From Candidatus Protistibacter heckmannii (GTDB taxonomy: Bacteria; Pseudomonadota; Gammaproteobacteria; Burkholderiales; Burkholderiaceae), in contig JALBVF010000001.1 in assembly GCA_025050535.1 (NCBI GenBank), positions 124,001 through 188,000 on the forward strand: a DNA stretch of 64,000 nt, in the 5' to 3' direction. Below the pieces are notes generated by a model, which did not search any database, was not told the DNA's origin, and was given only the letters and a program-made list of their open reading frames with translations. Shown here in pieces: positions 1 to 10,142 of this stretch; positions within the stretch are counted from its first letter, which is position 1, and each line of letters starts with the position of its first letter. Both the position numbers and the translations under genes were made by a program.

Positions 1-1
1 C

Positions 2-1963
2 TCGGGCGGCGCCATCGTGATCGACCACACCGAAGCGCTCGTGTCGGTGGACGTGAACTCGGCGCGCGCCACCAAGGGCGCCGACATCGAGGAAACCGCC
101 GCGCGCACCAACCTCGAGGCCGCCGACGAAATCGCCCGCCAGCTGCGCCTGCGCGACCTGGGCGGCCTGATCGTCATCGACTTCATCGACATGGAGTCCG
201 CCAAGGCCCAGAAAGACGTCGAGCAGCGCCTCAAGGAGGCCCTGCGCCACGACCGCGCCCGCGTGCAGATGGGCAAGATCTCGCGCTTCGGCCTCATGGA
301 GCTCTCGCGCCAGCGCCTGCGCCCCGCCCTCTCCGAAGGCTCGCACGTCACCTGCCCGCGCTGCAACGGCACCGGCCACATCCGCGACACCGAATCCTCC
401 GCCCTGCAAGTCCTGCGCATCATCCAGGAAGAGGCGATGAAGGAAAACACCGCCGCCATCCACTGCCAGGTTCCGGTCGAAGTGGCCGCCTTCCTGCTCA
501 ACGAGAAGCGCTCCGAAATCAACAAGATCGAGACCCGCTTCAAAGTCAACATCCTGCTGATCCCCAACAAGCACCTCGAGACCCCGCACTACAAGCTCGA
601 GCGCCTGCGCCACGACGACCCGCGCCTGGACGAGAACAAGGCCAGCTACCGCATCGTCGAGGAAGCCGCGCGCGAGATGGAAGCCGACACGGCCTACAGC
701 ACCCGCAACGCCGAGGTGAAGCCGCGCCAGGAAGCCGCCGTCAAGGGCATCACACCCGAAAATCCCGCGCCCATGGCCGCCGAGCTGCGCGCCCCGCGCA
801 GCCCGCAGTCTAAGCACGGCCGCGACGCCAAGCACGGCGCCAAGGAAGCCTCCGCCCCGGTCAAGACCGTGGGCATCCTCGGCTGGCTCAAGGGCCTGTT
901 CGGCGCCGGCGCCGTGCAGGAAGTCCTCGCTGCTCCGGCCCAGGTCAAGAGCGAACGCGGTGAGCGCAACGAGCGCGGCAACCGCAATGAACGCGGCGGT
1001 CGCGGCGAGCGTGGTGAACGCGGCGGCCGTGGCGAAGCCAGCGCCGATAGACGCAGCAACGAAGGCCGAAACGGCGAGCGCGAAGGCCGCGGCCATCGCC
1101 AGCAGCAGGCCGGCGCGCAGAACGCCGGCGAGAACCGTGCCGAGCGCGGAGAGCGTGGTGAACGCGGCGAAGGCCGAAATCGCGGCCGTGGCCGCGGTCA
1201 GCGCCAAGCCGGCGCCCAAGGCGAAGCCGAACAGCTCAACGGCGCAGCGGCCCTGGTGGAAGCTCAGGCCGGCGACGAAGCGCAGGCCAATGCCGAAGTC
1301 CAACTGCTCGAAGGCAAGAACGCCGCTCCCCAGCAGGCCGAAGGCGAAGGTGAAGAGCGCCGTCGCCGCCGCCGCAACCGCGGCCGTCGCGAGCGCGAAG
1401 GCCAGAACAGCGAAGCCGGTGAGAACGGCGAAGTCGAAGGCGGTCTGAATGAAGGCGCGTCGGTCGACGAGGTCTTCGCCGATGTGGTGCCTGCCGTGAA
1501 AGGCCATGCCGCCGTCGAGGACGCCCATCAGGTTGCGTACGAGCCCGCTCCCGCGAGCGCTCAAGCCTCCACGGAAGCCGCCGAGCCGAGCCGTCCCGCC
1601 GTCGCCAAGCCGGTTGACATCGAGCCCTCGCTGGCCACCGCGGTTCTGGTCGAAAGCTTCCTGCCCCCGCCGGTGCCGCCGAGCTATTCGGCGCCGGTCG
1701 GCGTGGAGCCCGTTCCCCAGGCCGAGGAAGCCGTCGCCGCGCCGGTGGCGCAGGCCGTCGTGGCCGCTCCAGCCCCGGCCGCCAACCTCGATGCAGTGCT
1801 GGCGGATGCTGGCCTGATCTGGGTGCAGACTGATTCGGACAAGCACCGTGTCGCGCAGGAGCAGGCCGCCGCCATGCCGCGGCCGGTCTTCGCGCCACGT
1901 GAGCGCAAGGCCCTGCCACCGCTCTCCACCGAGACGATGATCCAGGTCGAAACGAGCAAGTAA
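2..1963 (+). CDS. rne: Ribonuclease E, C-terminal part (5' end outside window)
   Basis: This is the main single-strand endoribonuclease and RNA-degradosome scaffold, cut by the left window edge. Visible at the start is the DNase I-like catalytic subdomain, with the two metal-binding aspartate motifs VDVNS (nt 50-64) and VIDFIDME (nt 173-196), followed by the Zn-link CPRCNGTG (nt 355-378). The small domain follows. From about nt 700 the protein becomes low-complexity and rich in Arg, Gly and Glu (nt 940-1400), then Ala/Pro-rich, as in the disordered RNA- and protein-binding tail of RNase E rather than the shorter RNase G. The visible frame is open to a TAA stop at 1961-1963 and is followed by a strong terminator. 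No lesion is seen in this portion. Confidence 0.95.
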   Translation, partial: SGGAIVIDHTEALVSVDVNSARATKGADIEETAARTNLEAADEIARQLRLRDLGGLIVIDFIDMESAKAQKDVEQRLKEALRHDRARVQMGKISRFGLMELSRQRLRPALSEGSHVTCPRCNGTGHIRDTESSALQVLRIIQEEAMKENTAAIHCQVPVEVAAFLLNEKRSEINKIETRFKVNILLIPNKHLETPHYKLERLRHDDPRLDENKASYRIVEEAAREMEADTAYSTRNAEVKPRQEAAVKGITPENPAPMAAELRAPRSPQSKHGRDAKHGAKEASAPVKTVGILGWLKGLFGAGAVQEVLAAPAQVKSERGERNERGNRNERGGRGERGERGGRGEASADRRSNEGRNGEREGRGHRQQQAGAQNAGENRAERGERGERGEGRNRGRGRGQRQAGAQGEAEQLNGAAALVEAQAGDEAQANAEVQLLEGKNAAPQQAEGEGEERRRRRRNRGRREREGQNSEAGENGEVEGGLNEGASVDEVFADVVPAVKGHAAVEDAHQVAYEPAPASAQASTEAAEPSRPAVAKPVDIEPSLATAVLVESFLPPPVPPSYSAPVGVEPVPQAEEAVAAPVAQAVVAAPAPAANLDAVLADAGLIWVQTDSDKHRVAQEQAAAMPRPVFAPRERKALPPLSTETMIQVETSK

Positions 1964-1978
1964 GCCCGTCCGGTGGAC

Positions 1979-2020
1979 AAGAGCCGTACGCCGCGCAAGC
2001 GGCGCACGGCTCTTTTATTT
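1979..2020 (+). terminator. Rho-independent terminator after rne
   Basis: A near-perfect stem AAGAGCCGT-CGCCGC / GCGGCG-ACGGCTCTT with a GCAA loop starts 16 nt after the rne stop and runs into TCTTTTATTTT. This is a textbook intrinsic terminator. Confidence 0.9.
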
Positions 2021-2174
2021 TCCGCGCATGCGCCCGGCCCGCCGTCTCCGATCCACCACCCCCAGCCCCGCGAATGCATCCTCCACTCGCACCCACCCGG
2101 CCTGGCATGCGCCCCATATCCGGACATTCCCCCGCTATATCCGTGGATTCGATACGCGCAAAAATCGGCCTCCA

Positions 2175-3238
2175 ATGAGCGATTTCGCCAAACCCGTCAT
2201 GCCGCTGGCGGACCTGCGCTACCAGGCGCCGGTCCCCGCGATCCCCGCCGCTCTCGCAGCGCCCAGCGGCCTGCTCGAGGACGGCCTGGGCCGTCCCTGG
2301 CGCGACCTACGCATCTCGGTCACCGACCGCTGCAATTTCCGCTGCGTCTACTGCATGCCGAAGGACACCTTCGACAAGGACTACGCCTATCTGCCGCACG
2401 CCTCGCTGCTGAGCTTCGAGGAGATCGCGCGGCTCGCCCGGCTCTTCGTCGCCCACGGCGTGGAAAAACTGCGCCTGACTGGCGGCGAGCCGTTGCTGCG
2501 CAAGCATCTGGAGCGCCTGCTCGAACAACTCGCCGCCCTGCGCACGCCCGAGGGCCGGCCGCTCGACCTCACGCTCACCACCAATGCCAGCCTGCTCGCC
2601 CAGAAGGCGCATTCGCTCAAGGACGCCGGGCTGACCCGCGTGACCGTGAGCCTGGACGCCATCAACGACGCCGTCTTCAAGCGCATGAACGACGTGGACT
2701 TCCCCGTCGCCGAAGTGCTGCGCAGCATCAACGCGGCGGTCGAGGCCAGCCTCGGTCCGGTCAAGGTCAACATGGTGGTCAAGAAGGGCTGGAACGACTA
2801 CCAGATCCTGCCCATGGCCGAGCACTTCCGCGGCACCGGTGCGATCCTGCGCTTTATCGAATACATGGACGTGGGCAGCAGCAACGGCTGGAACATGGAG
2901 CACGTCCTGCCCTCGGCCGACGTGGTGCAGCGCATCCACGAGCGCTTTCCGCTCGTCCCCGCCGAAGCCAACTACACGGGCGAGACCGCGCAGCGCTGGC
3001 GCTATGCCGACGGCGCGGGCGAGATCGGCCTGATCTCCAGCGTGCCCCAGGCCTTCTGCCGCGACTGCACCCGCGCGCGCTAGTGCGCGGCGGCACCAGC
3101 GACGCGGAGATCGCCGCCGCCATCACGCCCATCTGGCGCGGCCGCGGCGACCGCTATTCCGAGCTGCGCTCCGGACTTCCCGGCGCCGAGGCCGAGGCTG
3201 CGGCGCCAAGGGTCGAGATGTCCTATATCGGCGGCTGA
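2175..3238 (+). pseudogene. moaA: GTP 3',8-cyclase MoaA, broken by a 3' deletion/frameshift
   Basis: MoaA is the radical-SAM enzyme that starts molybdenum cofactor synthesis from GTP. The N-terminal part is well preserved: start MSDFAKP at 2175, the radical-SAM cluster motif CNFRCVYC (about residues 54-61), the LTGGEPLL motif, and the start of the C-terminal cluster motif FCRDC. The frame then hits TAG at 3081-3083, just after CTRAR. The expected following stretch with the third cluster cysteine is missing, and the tail ([11 protein letters not shown]...MSYIGG, to 3238) continues in another frame. This is best explained by a deletion of a few tens of bases that is not a multiple of three. Without the third cysteine the GTP-binding 4Fe-4S cluster cannot form. 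mobA follows 2 nt later. Confidence 0.85.
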
Positions 3239-3240
3239 GC

Positions 3241-3917
3241 GTGGCGGCGAACCCGGCTAGCAGCCACGCCGCCGGCGTGGCCGGCCTGGTCTTGGCGGGC
3301 GGCCAGGGGCTGCGCATGGGCGGCAGGGAAAAGGGCCTGATCGATTTCCGTGGCAAACCCCTGGCTGCCCAGGTCGTGGAGCGCCTGGCGCCCCAGGTGG
3401 AGCGCGTCATCCTCAGCGCCAACCGCAACGCCGAGCGCTACGCCGCCTTCTGCCCGGAAGTGGTGGACGACGCCTTCGCACACGCCGTATCGACGGACGC
3501 CTCCTCCGCGGATCACGCCTCCAAGGACGACCACCACGGCGGCCGCTACGATGGCCCCCTCGCCGGCCTGCTCGCCGGCATGGAGGCCGCACACCGCCAC
3601 GGCCTGCCGCTGCTGGCGGCGGCGCCCTGCGACATGCCCTTCCTGCCGCCCGACCTGGTGGCGCGCCTGCGCCAGGCCCTGGAAGGCGGCAACGATAAGT
3701 GGGGGGCGTCGATCTGGCCTATGCCTCCGCTGGAGACCGGACGCAACCGCTGGTCTGCCTGCTGCGCACCACGCTGGCCGGCCATCTGCGGGCCAGGATG
3801 GCGGACGGCGGACGCAAGGTGATGGACTGGCAGAGGAGTCTGAACGCGGTCGAAGTGGCCTTCGCCGACGCCTGCGCGTTCCGCAATTGCAACACTCCCG
3901 AAAATCTGGAAGGCTGA
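3241..3917 (+). pseudogene. mobA: Molybdenum cofactor guanylyltransferase MobA, frameshifted
   Basis: MobA attaches GMP to molybdopterin. From a GTG start at 3241 the protein shows the nucleotide-binding signature LAGGQGLRMGGREKGL (residues 17-32), then GPLAGLLAG and APCDMPFLP, all typical of MobA. At about 3701 a run of six G residues (TGGGGGGCG) shifts the frame. The C-terminus (VDLAYASAGDRTQPLVCLL... to TPENLEG, stop 3917) continues in another frame. Rejoined, the length of about 225 aa fits the family (about 200 aa). A homopolymer lesion could be a genuine mutation or a sequencing error. The neighbouring moaA lesion and the broken Moco-dependent xanthine dehydrogenase support real decay. 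Confidence 0.8.
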
Positions 3918-4000
3918 AACCAGCGCCGGCTCTGGCCCGCCGAGGAGGCCTCGGATACAATCGCGCAGAATTCCACGCAATCCGCAGCAAGCATTCCCAG

Positions 4001-4279
4001 ATGAGCGAACCAAAAAAAGAGGTTGTCTACCTAGACCCGATGCACACGGCGAAAACGCTGGTTCTGGTCTACCTGTGCTTCTCCGTGCCTATCGTCCTGC
4101 TGGCCCTCTTCGTGGTGTATATCCGCCACAACGAGATGCCCGCGGTCACCGTCTTCACTGCCCTGGTCCTGAACACGCTGATCGGCTTCGGCCTGCTCTG
4201 GCTGGCCTGCAAGGTCTACAACTGGGTGGCGGAGCGCTTCGGCGGCATCGAATTCACGATGCGCGACGCGCAGGACTGA
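4001..4279 (+). CDS. Small two-helix membrane protein, unknown function
   Basis: A 92-residue protein starts MSEPKKEVVYLDP at 4001. It has a charged N-terminus, one hydrophobic segment (about residues 16-40, TLVLVYLCFSVPIVLLALFV), a short polar loop (YIRHNEMP) and a second segment (about residues 50-70), then an acidic tail ending RDAQD. I do not recognise the family. The two membrane segments, normal codon use and a clean start/stop make it a plausible real gene. It lies between the mobA remnant and convergent rmuC; nothing in the context suggests a role in cofactor synthesis. Confidence 0.6.
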   Translation: MSEPKKEVVYLDPMHTAKTLVLVYLCFSVPIVLLALFVVYIRHNEMPAVTVFTALVLNTLIGFGLLWLACKVYNWVAERFGGIEFTMRDAQD

Positions 4280-4285
4280 ACAGGC

Positions 4286-4320
4286 TGCGGCGCCGGCCGG
4301 TGTAAGTCCGGCGCGCCGCA
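4286..4320. terminator. GC-rich hairpin between convergent genes
   Basis: The stem TGCGGCG-CCGG / CCGGCG-CGCCGCA lies between the convergent small membrane gene and rmuC. There is no good T-tract on either strand, so it is only a candidate transcription barrier. Confidence 0.4.
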
Positions 4321-4344
4321 TCTCTTGCGCCTTTCTCAGGCGCC

Positions 4345-5664
4345 TTATTCTTCCGTGGAATCGGTCCCCAGCCTGAGGTCCAGGCCGAGCAGGTTCTGCG
4401 CTGTCTCGCACGGCAGGGCTTCCACGCTGCGCAGCTTGCGCGCCATCTGGCGGCTGCGGGTTTCGGCATCTTCGATGTTCTTCGCGGCCCGCACCAAGGT
4501 GTCCTTGGTCTTGGCCAGCACGTCGCCGAACTTGGCGAACTCCGTCTTCACCGCGCCGAGCACTTCCCAGACCTCGCTCGAGCGCTTCTCCAGCGCCAGC
4601 GTGCGAAACCCCATCTGCAGACTGTTGAGCAGAGCCGTGAGCGTGGTCGGACCAGCCACGGTGATGCGGTGCTCGCGCTGCAGCTGGTCGCACAGGCCGG
4701 GACGGCGGATGACCTCCGCGTAAAGCCCTTCGGTGGGCAGGAAGAGCAGCGCGAAATCGGTGGTGGCCGGCGGCGCGAGGTATTTGCCGGCGATCGTCTG
4801 CGCTTCCTTGCGCACCGCCGTCTCCAGCTCCTTGCCTGCGGCGAGCACGCCTTCGGCGTCGCCGCGCTCCTGGGCGTCGACCAGGCGATCATATTGCTCG
4901 CGGGGAAACTTGGCGTCGATCGGCAGCCAGACCGGCGCCTCGCTCACGAGGTCGCCGCCGCGACCCGGCAGCTTGATGGCGAATTCCACGCGCGCTCCGC
5001 TGCCGCGCACAGTCTCGACGTTGCGCGCATACTGGTCTGCGGTGAGCAGCTGGTCGAGCAGCATGTCGAGCTGGACTTCGCCCCAGGTGCCGCGCGTCTT
5101 CACATTGGTCAGCACGCGCTTGAGGTCGCCCACGCCCTGCGCGAGGCTCTGCATCTCGCCCAGGCCGCGGTGCACCTGCTCGAGGCGGTCCGAGACCTGC
5201 TTGAAGGATTCGCCAAGGCGCTGCTCCAGCGTGGCATGCAACTTCTCGTCGACCGTGTGGCGGATCTCCTCGAGCTTGGCGGCGTTGCGAGTCTCGATTT
5301 CCTTGAGGCGCAGCTCCACGGCGCTGCGCAGTTCGGCGAGCTGCTGGTTGGTAGCTTCATTGAAGCGGCGCAGAGCGTTAGCCAGCTCCTCGCGCATCTG
5401 GTGCGACTGGGTGGAGGCCGTCTGCTGCCACTGCGCCAGGGTGTTGCCGAGCTCGGTGCGGTTGACGCGCGCGGATTCGCTGATCTCGGCGCGCAGATTG
5501 CGCTCGGCTTCCTGGAAGCGGGCCTGCAGCTGCACGGCGAGCTTCGCCTCAAACTGGCCGTCGTCCCCCGCCCCGCCCTGCCTGCGCAGCGCGACCAGCA
5601 CGAGGACCAGCAGCACGAGCGCCGCGGCCATTGCGACGAACAGCAGGAGCGTGACGCCGTTCAT
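4345..5664 (-). CDS. rmuC: DNA recombination protein RmuC
   Basis: RmuC limits recombination at inverted repeats and has a nuclease-like fold. The protein has an N-terminal membrane anchor (MNGVTLLLFVAMAAALVLLVL), a long charged coiled-coil stretch (about residues 30-190) and the conserved RmuC domain (about residues 190-420, including LPGRGG, LPIDAKFP, FLPTEGLYAEV and GPTTLTALLNSL). Length is about 440 aa, usual for the family. I chose the ATG at 5664 because AAGGGA lies 9 nt upstream; an alternative ATG at 5673 abuts that site directly. No lesion is visible. Confidence 0.9.
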   Translation of the reverse strand: MNGVTLLLFVAMAAALVLLVLVLVALRRQGGAGDDGQFEAKLAVQLQARFQEAERNLRAEISESARVNRTELGNTLAQWQQTASTQSHQMREELANALRRFNEATNQQLAELRSAVELRLKEIETRNAAKLEEIRHTVDEKLHATLEQRLGESFKQVSDRLEQVHRGLGEMQSLAQGVGDLKRVLTNVKTRGTWGEVQLDMLLDQLLTADQYARNVETVRGSGARVEFAIKLPGRGGDLVSEAPVWLPIDAKFPREQYDRLVDAQERGDAEGVLAAGKELETAVRKEAQTIAGKYLAPPATTDFALLFLPTEGLYAEVIRRPGLCDQLQREHRITVAGPTTLTALLNSLQMGFRTLALEKRSSEVWEVLGAVKTEFAKFGDVLAKTKDTLVRAAKNIEDAETRSRQMARKLRSVEALPCETAQNLLGLDLRLGTDSTEE

Positions 5665-5691
5665 GCCTTCCATTCCCTTGATCTCTTGTCG

Positions 5692-6654
5692 TTATTGTTT
5701 GCCCAGCACTTCGGGGTTGAGCAGCGAAGGCGGCCGGCCCGCCTGACGGCCCAGCCCCAGGCCAGCGAGCAGATTGTCCGCCGCGAGGTTGGCCATGCAG
5801 CGCCGTGTGGCGTCGCTTGCGCTGGCGATATGCGGCGTGAGCACGACGTTGCTCAGCGCCGTCAGGGCCGGATTGACCTTGGGCTCGTCTTCGAAGACGT
5901 CGATGCCGGCGGTGAAGAGCCTGCCTTCGCGCAGCGGGGCGGCCAGGGCGTTTTCATCGACGATGCCGCCGCGCGCCAGATGGACGAGCACGGCGCTGGG
6001 CTTCATGTGTGCCAGCTCGACCGCGCCGATGGCGTGATGGGTGGCGGCGCTGTAAGGCAGCACCTGGACCAGGTGGTCCGCGCTGCGCAGCAGCTCCTCC
6101 TTGCCGACGTAGGCGCCGCCGCATTCAGCCTCGACGTCCTCGGCCAGCCGGCTGCGGTTGTGATAGATGACGCGCATACCGAAACCCTTGGCGCGGCGCG
6201 CCAGCGCCTGGCCGATGCGGCCCATGCCGAGGATGCCCAGGGTGGCGCCGTAGATGTCCTGGCCGAGGAAGCCGTCGACCAGCGACCATTTGTTCCACTT
6301 GCCGGCGCGCAGAAAATGCTCGGATTCGGTGACGCGCCGCGCGGCGGCCATCAGCAGCGCCCAGCCGAAGTCGGTCGTGGTCTCGGTGAGCACGTCGGGC
6401 GTGTTGGTGGCCATGACGCCGGTGGCGGTGAGCGCGGCGAAGTCCAGATTGTTGTAGCCGGCCGCGATGTTGGCGACGATCTTCAGCCGCAGCGCGCCGT
6501 CCTTGTCCTTGAGCCGGTCCGCCAGCTCGGCCTGGGAGAAGACGCCATCGTCTTGATTGGTCTCCAGCTCCACCGCCTCGGCCAGCCGTTCGAGCACTTC
6601 GGGAAAGACTTTGCGGGCGACAAGGGCGCGGGGCTTGGTGATGATCGGGGACAT
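5692..6654 (-). CDS. D-2-hydroxyacid dehydrogenase (glyoxylate/hydroxypyruvate reductase-like) with internal deletion
   Basis: This is an NAD(P)-dependent D-2-hydroxyacid dehydrogenase resembling GhrB/glyoxylate reductase. The nucleotide-binding motif GILGMGRIGQALARR and the catalytic elements ARGGIVDE, FEDEP and LTPHIASA are present. Near residue 54 the sequence jumps from KDKDGAL to RLKIVANIAAGYNN. Relatives normally have about 20 residues there (a GxxxxIDAALLAACP-like segment), so an in-frame deletion in the substrate-binding domain is inferred. LVHLARGG replaces the more usual LVNxARGG. The frame is open from ATG 6654 to TGA, so a protein may be made, but activity is doubtful. The upstream antiporter gene is in the same orientation 37 nt away. 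Confidence 0.75.
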   Translation of the reverse strand: MSPIITKPRALVARKVFPEVLERLAEAVELETNQDDGVFSQAELADRLKDKDGALRLKIVANIAAGYNNLDFAALTATGVMATNTPDVLTETTTDFGWALLMAAARRVTESEHFLRAGKWNKWSLVDGFLGQDIYGATLGILGMGRIGQALARRAKGFGMRVIYHNRSRLAEDVEAECGGAYVGKEELLRSADHLVQVLPYSAATHHAIGAVELAHMKPSAVLVHLARGGIVDENALAAPLREGRLFTAGIDVFEDEPKVNPALTALSNVVLTPHIASASDATRRCMANLAADNLLAGLGLGRQAGRPPSLLNPEVLGKQ

Positions 6655-6691
6655 GGCGGAATCGGGATCGACGGAATCGGGATTGAGATGT

Positions 6692-8113
6692 TCAGCCCCG
6701 GAAAAACACCAGGGTCAGGATCAGGAACAGCGGCAACAGAATACAACATGACCAGCCCAGATAGCCGAAGAAGCCGGGCATGCGCACGCCGCGATGCTCG
6801 GCGATGGCCTTGACCATCAGGTTGGGCGCGTTGCCGATATAGCTCATCGCGCCCATGAACACGGCGCCGCAGGAGATCGCCGCGAGTGTGCCGGCCGCCT
6901 CGCCCATCAGGCGCTGCGCCCCGCCGCCGGCCATATTGAAGAAAACGAGATAGGTCGGCGCGTTGTCGAGGAATGCAGAGAGCAGGCCGGTGGCCCAGAA
7001 ATACATGGCGTCGACCGGCCGGCCCGCCGCGTCGTTGACCATGTGCGCGACCGCCGCGAAGGCGCCGTCCGCGCCCGCGCGCAGCATGGCGATGACGGGG
7101 ATGATAGTGAGGAAGATGCCGATGAAGAGCTTGGCGACCTCGCGCATCGGCTCCCAGTCGAATTCGTTGCCGGCGCGCACCTCAGCGATGGTGAAGCGCA
7201 GCGACAGGCCGATCACCGCGAGCAGCCCCAGGTCGCGGACAAGGTCCTGCAGCGCCACCGGCGTGCCGAGCAGGTCCCAGGAAACACCCGGCTTCCACAC
7301 GCCGCTCAGCAGCACCAGGCCGATCACCGCAGCGATCAGCACGAAGTTGAACTTGCCCTCGAACCAGACCGGCGCATCGGGGCTCGGGTCCATGTAGAGA
7401 GGCCGCTCCTCTTCGCGCTGATGGAAGTAATAGCTGTCCAACGCATAGAACGCCGCCAGCAGCAGCACGGCGGAGAACAGCGTCTCGCGCCACAGCGCCT
7501 TGAGCGTCCAGGAAAACTCCACGCCCTGGAGGAAGCCGAGAAAGAGCGGCGGGTCGCCCAGCGGCGTGAGCGAGCCGCCGATGTTGGCGACCAGGAAGAT
7601 GAAGAACACGAAGATATGCACCGCATGTCGGCGGTTGTCGTTGGCGCGGATCAGGGGCCGAACCAGCAGCATCGCCGCGCCGGTCGTGCCCATGAGGCTG
7701 GCGAGCACCATGCCAAGCGCGAGGATGCCGGTGTTGAGTGCGGGCGTGCCGTGCAGATTGCCGCGCACGCAGATGCCGCCGGCGGTGACGAAGAGCGCGG
7801 CGATCAGGGTGATGAAGGGGATGTATTCGGCGACGAGCGCGTGGACCAGACCTGCGAGCGCCGCGCCCGGTCCATGCACCGTCGCGAAGGGCAGCAGGAA
7901 GAGCGCCGCCCAGCCGAGCGCCACCTTGCCGTAGTGGTGATGCCAGAACGCGCGCGCCAGCATCGGCAGCAAGGCGATGGAGAGCAGCATGCCCGCGAAG
8001 GGCAGCGCCCATGCCGACCCGAGGCTGGCGCCGTCGATATCGGCGGCGAAAGCGGGCAGAGACGGCAGGAAGAGGAGGAGCGCCGGCAAGACGGATGCGC
8101 GGATGCGCGTCAT
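6692..8113 (-). CDS. Sodium:proton antiporter (NhaD/ion-transporter superfamily)
   Basis: A polytopic inner-membrane transporter of about 473 aa. From ATG 8113 the N-terminus MTRIRASVLPALLLFLPSLPAFA reads as a signal peptide. Around eleven hydrophobic segments follow, with the paired re-entrant-loop motifs typical of the ion-transporter superfamily (SLMGTTGAAML, GGSLTPLGDPPLFLG; SAFLDNAPTYLVF, SYIGNAPNLMVKAIA). This supports a NhaD-like Na+/H+ antiporter, though a dicarboxylate or arsenite carrier is not excluded. The longer frame back to 8170 lacks signal-peptide character, so the shorter start is preferred. No lesion is seen. Confidence 0.8.
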   Translation of the reverse strand: MTRIRASVLPALLLFLPSLPAFAADIDGASLGSAWALPFAGMLLSIALLPMLARAFWHHHYGKVALGWAALFLLPFATVHGPGAALAGLVHALVAEYIPFITLIAALFVTAGGICVRGNLHGTPALNTGILALGMVLASLMGTTGAAMLLVRPLIRANDNRRHAVHIFVFFIFLVANIGGSLTPLGDPPLFLGFLQGVEFSWTLKALWRETLFSAVLLLAAFYALDSYYFHQREEERPLYMDPSPDAPVWFEGKFNFVLIAAVIGLVLLSGVWKPGVSWDLLGTPVALQDLVRDLGLLAVIGLSLRFTIAEVRAGNEFDWEPMREVAKLFIGIFLTIIPVIAMLRAGADGAFAAVAHMVNDAAGRPVDAMYFWATGLLSAFLDNAPTYLVFFNMAGGGAQRLMGEAAGTLAAISCGAVFMGAMSYIGNAPNLMVKAIAEHRGVRMPGFFGYLGWSCCILLPLFLILTLVFFRG

Positions 8114-8209
8114 GCGCAAGCAGTGGGCTGCGCGCGATATGCACGATGTGCGCGGCGTGCGCCTATGCATCGCGACCTCCTGCCTTCAGTGCGGTTTGGA
8201 TGCGGCCGA

Positions 8210-9391
8210 TTATACCGGCGCGGGCACGTCGAAAACCTGACGAAGATACGCAAGATAGGCCGGATCGTCACACATTGTTTTCTCCGGCGCGTCGGAGAGC
8301 TTGGCCACCGGCTGGCCGTTGCAGCGGACCATCTTGATGACGATCTGCAAGGGTGTGTAACCGAGGTCGTTGGTGAGATTGGTGCCCACGCCGAAGGCCA
8401 GTTTGCAGCGGCCGGTGAAGCGCTGATAGAGCTGGATCACCTTGGGGATGTCCAGGCTGTCCGAGAAGATGAGGGTCTTGGAGAGTGGATCGACGCGGTT
8501 GTTGCGGTACTGCGCCAGCATGCGCTCGCCCCAGGCGAAGGGATCGCCCGAATCGTGGCGCACGCCGTCGAAGAGCTTGCAGAAATACATGTCGAAATCG
8601 CGCAGGAAGGCGTTGAAGCCATAGGTGTCGGAGAGCGCGATGCCGAGGTCGCCTCGGTATTCGCGGGCCCAGGTCTCGAGCGCGAAGGTCTGCGAATCGC
8701 GCAGCCGCAGCCCCAGCGCCTGGCAGGCCTGGAGGTATTCGTGGGCCATGGTGCCCAGCGGCGTGAGGTTGTGGTGCATGGCCTGCAGCACGTTGCTTGT
8801 GCCGGCGAACTGGCCGCGCAGCTGCGTCTTGAGGCTGAGGAGCACTTCCTCGTGCCAGCTGCGCGAGAAGCGGCGGCGCGTACCGTAGTCAGCGATCTTG
8901 CAATCGGCCAGCTCGGGCGCGGCGGCGAGCAGCGCCATCTTGTCGCGCAGGCGCTGGCGACCCTCGATGTAGTCGGGAACCGGCTGCGTGGCGCGGAAAT
9001 AGACCTCGTTGACGATGGCCAGCACCGGGATCTCGAACAGGATGGTGTGCAGCCAGGGTCCGCGCACGGTGATCTCGATCTCGCCTTCCGCCGACGCCGA
9101 GGGCCGGATGTCGATGTACTTCTCGGTCAGATGGAACAGGCCGAGGAAGTCGACGAAGTCGCTCTTGATGAAGCGCATGTTCGACAGATAGGACAGCTCG
9201 CGCTCGGTGAAGCGCAGGCTGCACAGCGAGCGGACCTCGTCGCGGATTTCCTCCACGTAGGGAACGAGGTTGACGCCTTCGCTGCGGCACTTGAAGCGGT
9301 ATTCGACCTGCGCACCCGGGAAGTGGTGGAGCACCACTTGCATCATGGTGAACTTGTAGAGGTCGGTGTCGAGCAGGGAGTTGATGATCAT
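8210..9391 (-). CDS. pncB: Nicotinate phosphoribosyltransferase
   Basis: PncB converts nicotinate and PRPP to nicotinate mononucleotide in NAD salvage. The 393-aa protein carries the family landmarks in order: [12 protein letters not shown] at the N-terminus, [55 protein letters not shown] and the C-terminal [15 protein letters not shown]. Length is typical and no lesion is seen. It is one of the clearly intact housekeeping genes here. If the inversion described elsewhere is undone, fdxA comes to lie close to it, an arrangement I recall from other Burkholderiales. Confidence 0.95.
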   Translation of the reverse strand: MIINSLLDTDLYKFTMMQVVLHHFPGAQVEYRFKCRSEGVNLVPYVEEIRDEVRSLCSLRFTERELSYLSNMRFIKSDFVDFLGLFHLTEKYIDIRPSASAEGEIEITVRGPWLHTILFEIPVLAIVNEVYFRATQPVPDYIEGRQRLRDKMALLAAAPELADCKIADYGTRRRFSRSWHEEVLLSLKTQLRGQFAGTSNVLQAMHHNLTPLGTMAHEYLQACQALGLRLRDSQTFALETWAREYRGDLGIALSDTYGFNAFLRDFDMYFCKLFDGVRHDSGDPFAWGERMLAQYRNNRVDPLSKTLIFSDSLDIPKVIQLYQRFTGRCKLAFGVGTNLTNDLGYTPLQIVIKMVRCNGQPVAKLSDAPEKTMCDDPAYLAYLRQVFDVPAPV

Positions 9392-9468
9392 AGCGGCATG
9401 CTAACCGATATTGCAGGCCCTCACCGGCTCCGCGCTCACCCGGCGCTCACCTTGAATTCACAACGCGT

Positions 9469-10140
9469 TCACTCCGCGCGCAGCACCTCGGCCAGTTTCT
9501 CGGGCTTGGTGGTGCCGGCGCGGGCGATGGCCTCGAAGATCGCGCGCATCGTCGAATAGGCCGCCCAGGCGTCCTGGCACGGTGGCTCGCCGTAGCGGCG
9601 CTAATAGGCCTGAGCGAAACCATGTATGGCGGGGTCCTTGACGTAGCGCACCGGCGGGCGGAAGGCATAGCGGTTGTCGCGGTCCCAGGCCGGGCCGGAG
9701 GACGCCACGTAGATCACCTTGTTGCGCTTGGCGAAGTCCGCCAGCGCGCGGGCCACGCCGGGCTGGAAGCCGCCCGAGAGCAGATCCACCTTGTCCGCGC
9801 GCACCAGCGCCGCGGCCTGGCGCAGCGCCTCCTCGGGCAGGCCTTCGTCCTCGCGCGAGATCACCTCAATCTTGCGGCTCAGCAGGCCGCCCTTGGCGTT
9901 GGCCTCTTCCACGGCCAGCAGCCAGCCATTGCGGTAGTGCTGGGAATACTGGGGCTTGAGGGCGTAGCTGTTGATCTCGCCGATCTTGATGAAACTCTGG
10001 TTCTGGGCGAGCACGCGGCCGTGCCAGTCGATCAGGCCGAGAACGCAGAGACAGACGAGGGCCGACAGGAAGGCGCGCAGGTGCAGCCGGAGAACGCGGG
10101 GGAACAACGCGGGGTGCCGTAAAACTCGACATGAATGCAC
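9469..10140 (-). pseudogene. ABC transporter substrate-binding protein remnant (Leu/Ile/Val-binding type)
   Basis: The N-terminal third of a periplasmic binding protein is recognisable: a hydrophobic leader (FLSALVCLCVLGL), then IKIGEINSYALKPQYSQHYRNGW, EANAKGGLLSRKIEV and VDLLSGGFQPGVARALADFA, typical of branched-chain amino-acid/amide binding proteins. After FAQAY there is an in-frame TAG (9601-9603), then the usual C-terminal helix region RRYGEPPCQDAWAAYSTMRAIFEAIARAG to 9469. The two central thirds are absent, so a large internal deletion plus a nonsense codon made this a pseudogene. The 5' end is cut by IS copy 1, whose flanking TA lies at 10141-10142, and no proper start remains. Confidence 0.8.
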
Positions 10141-10142
10141 TA

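Noticed and set aside
4669-9559. Very long plus-strand open frames opposite rmuC, the dehydrogenase, the antiporter and pncB
   Set aside because: They are antisense to well-recognised genes, are His/Arg/Gly-rich, show no domains, and arise from high-G+C codon bias.
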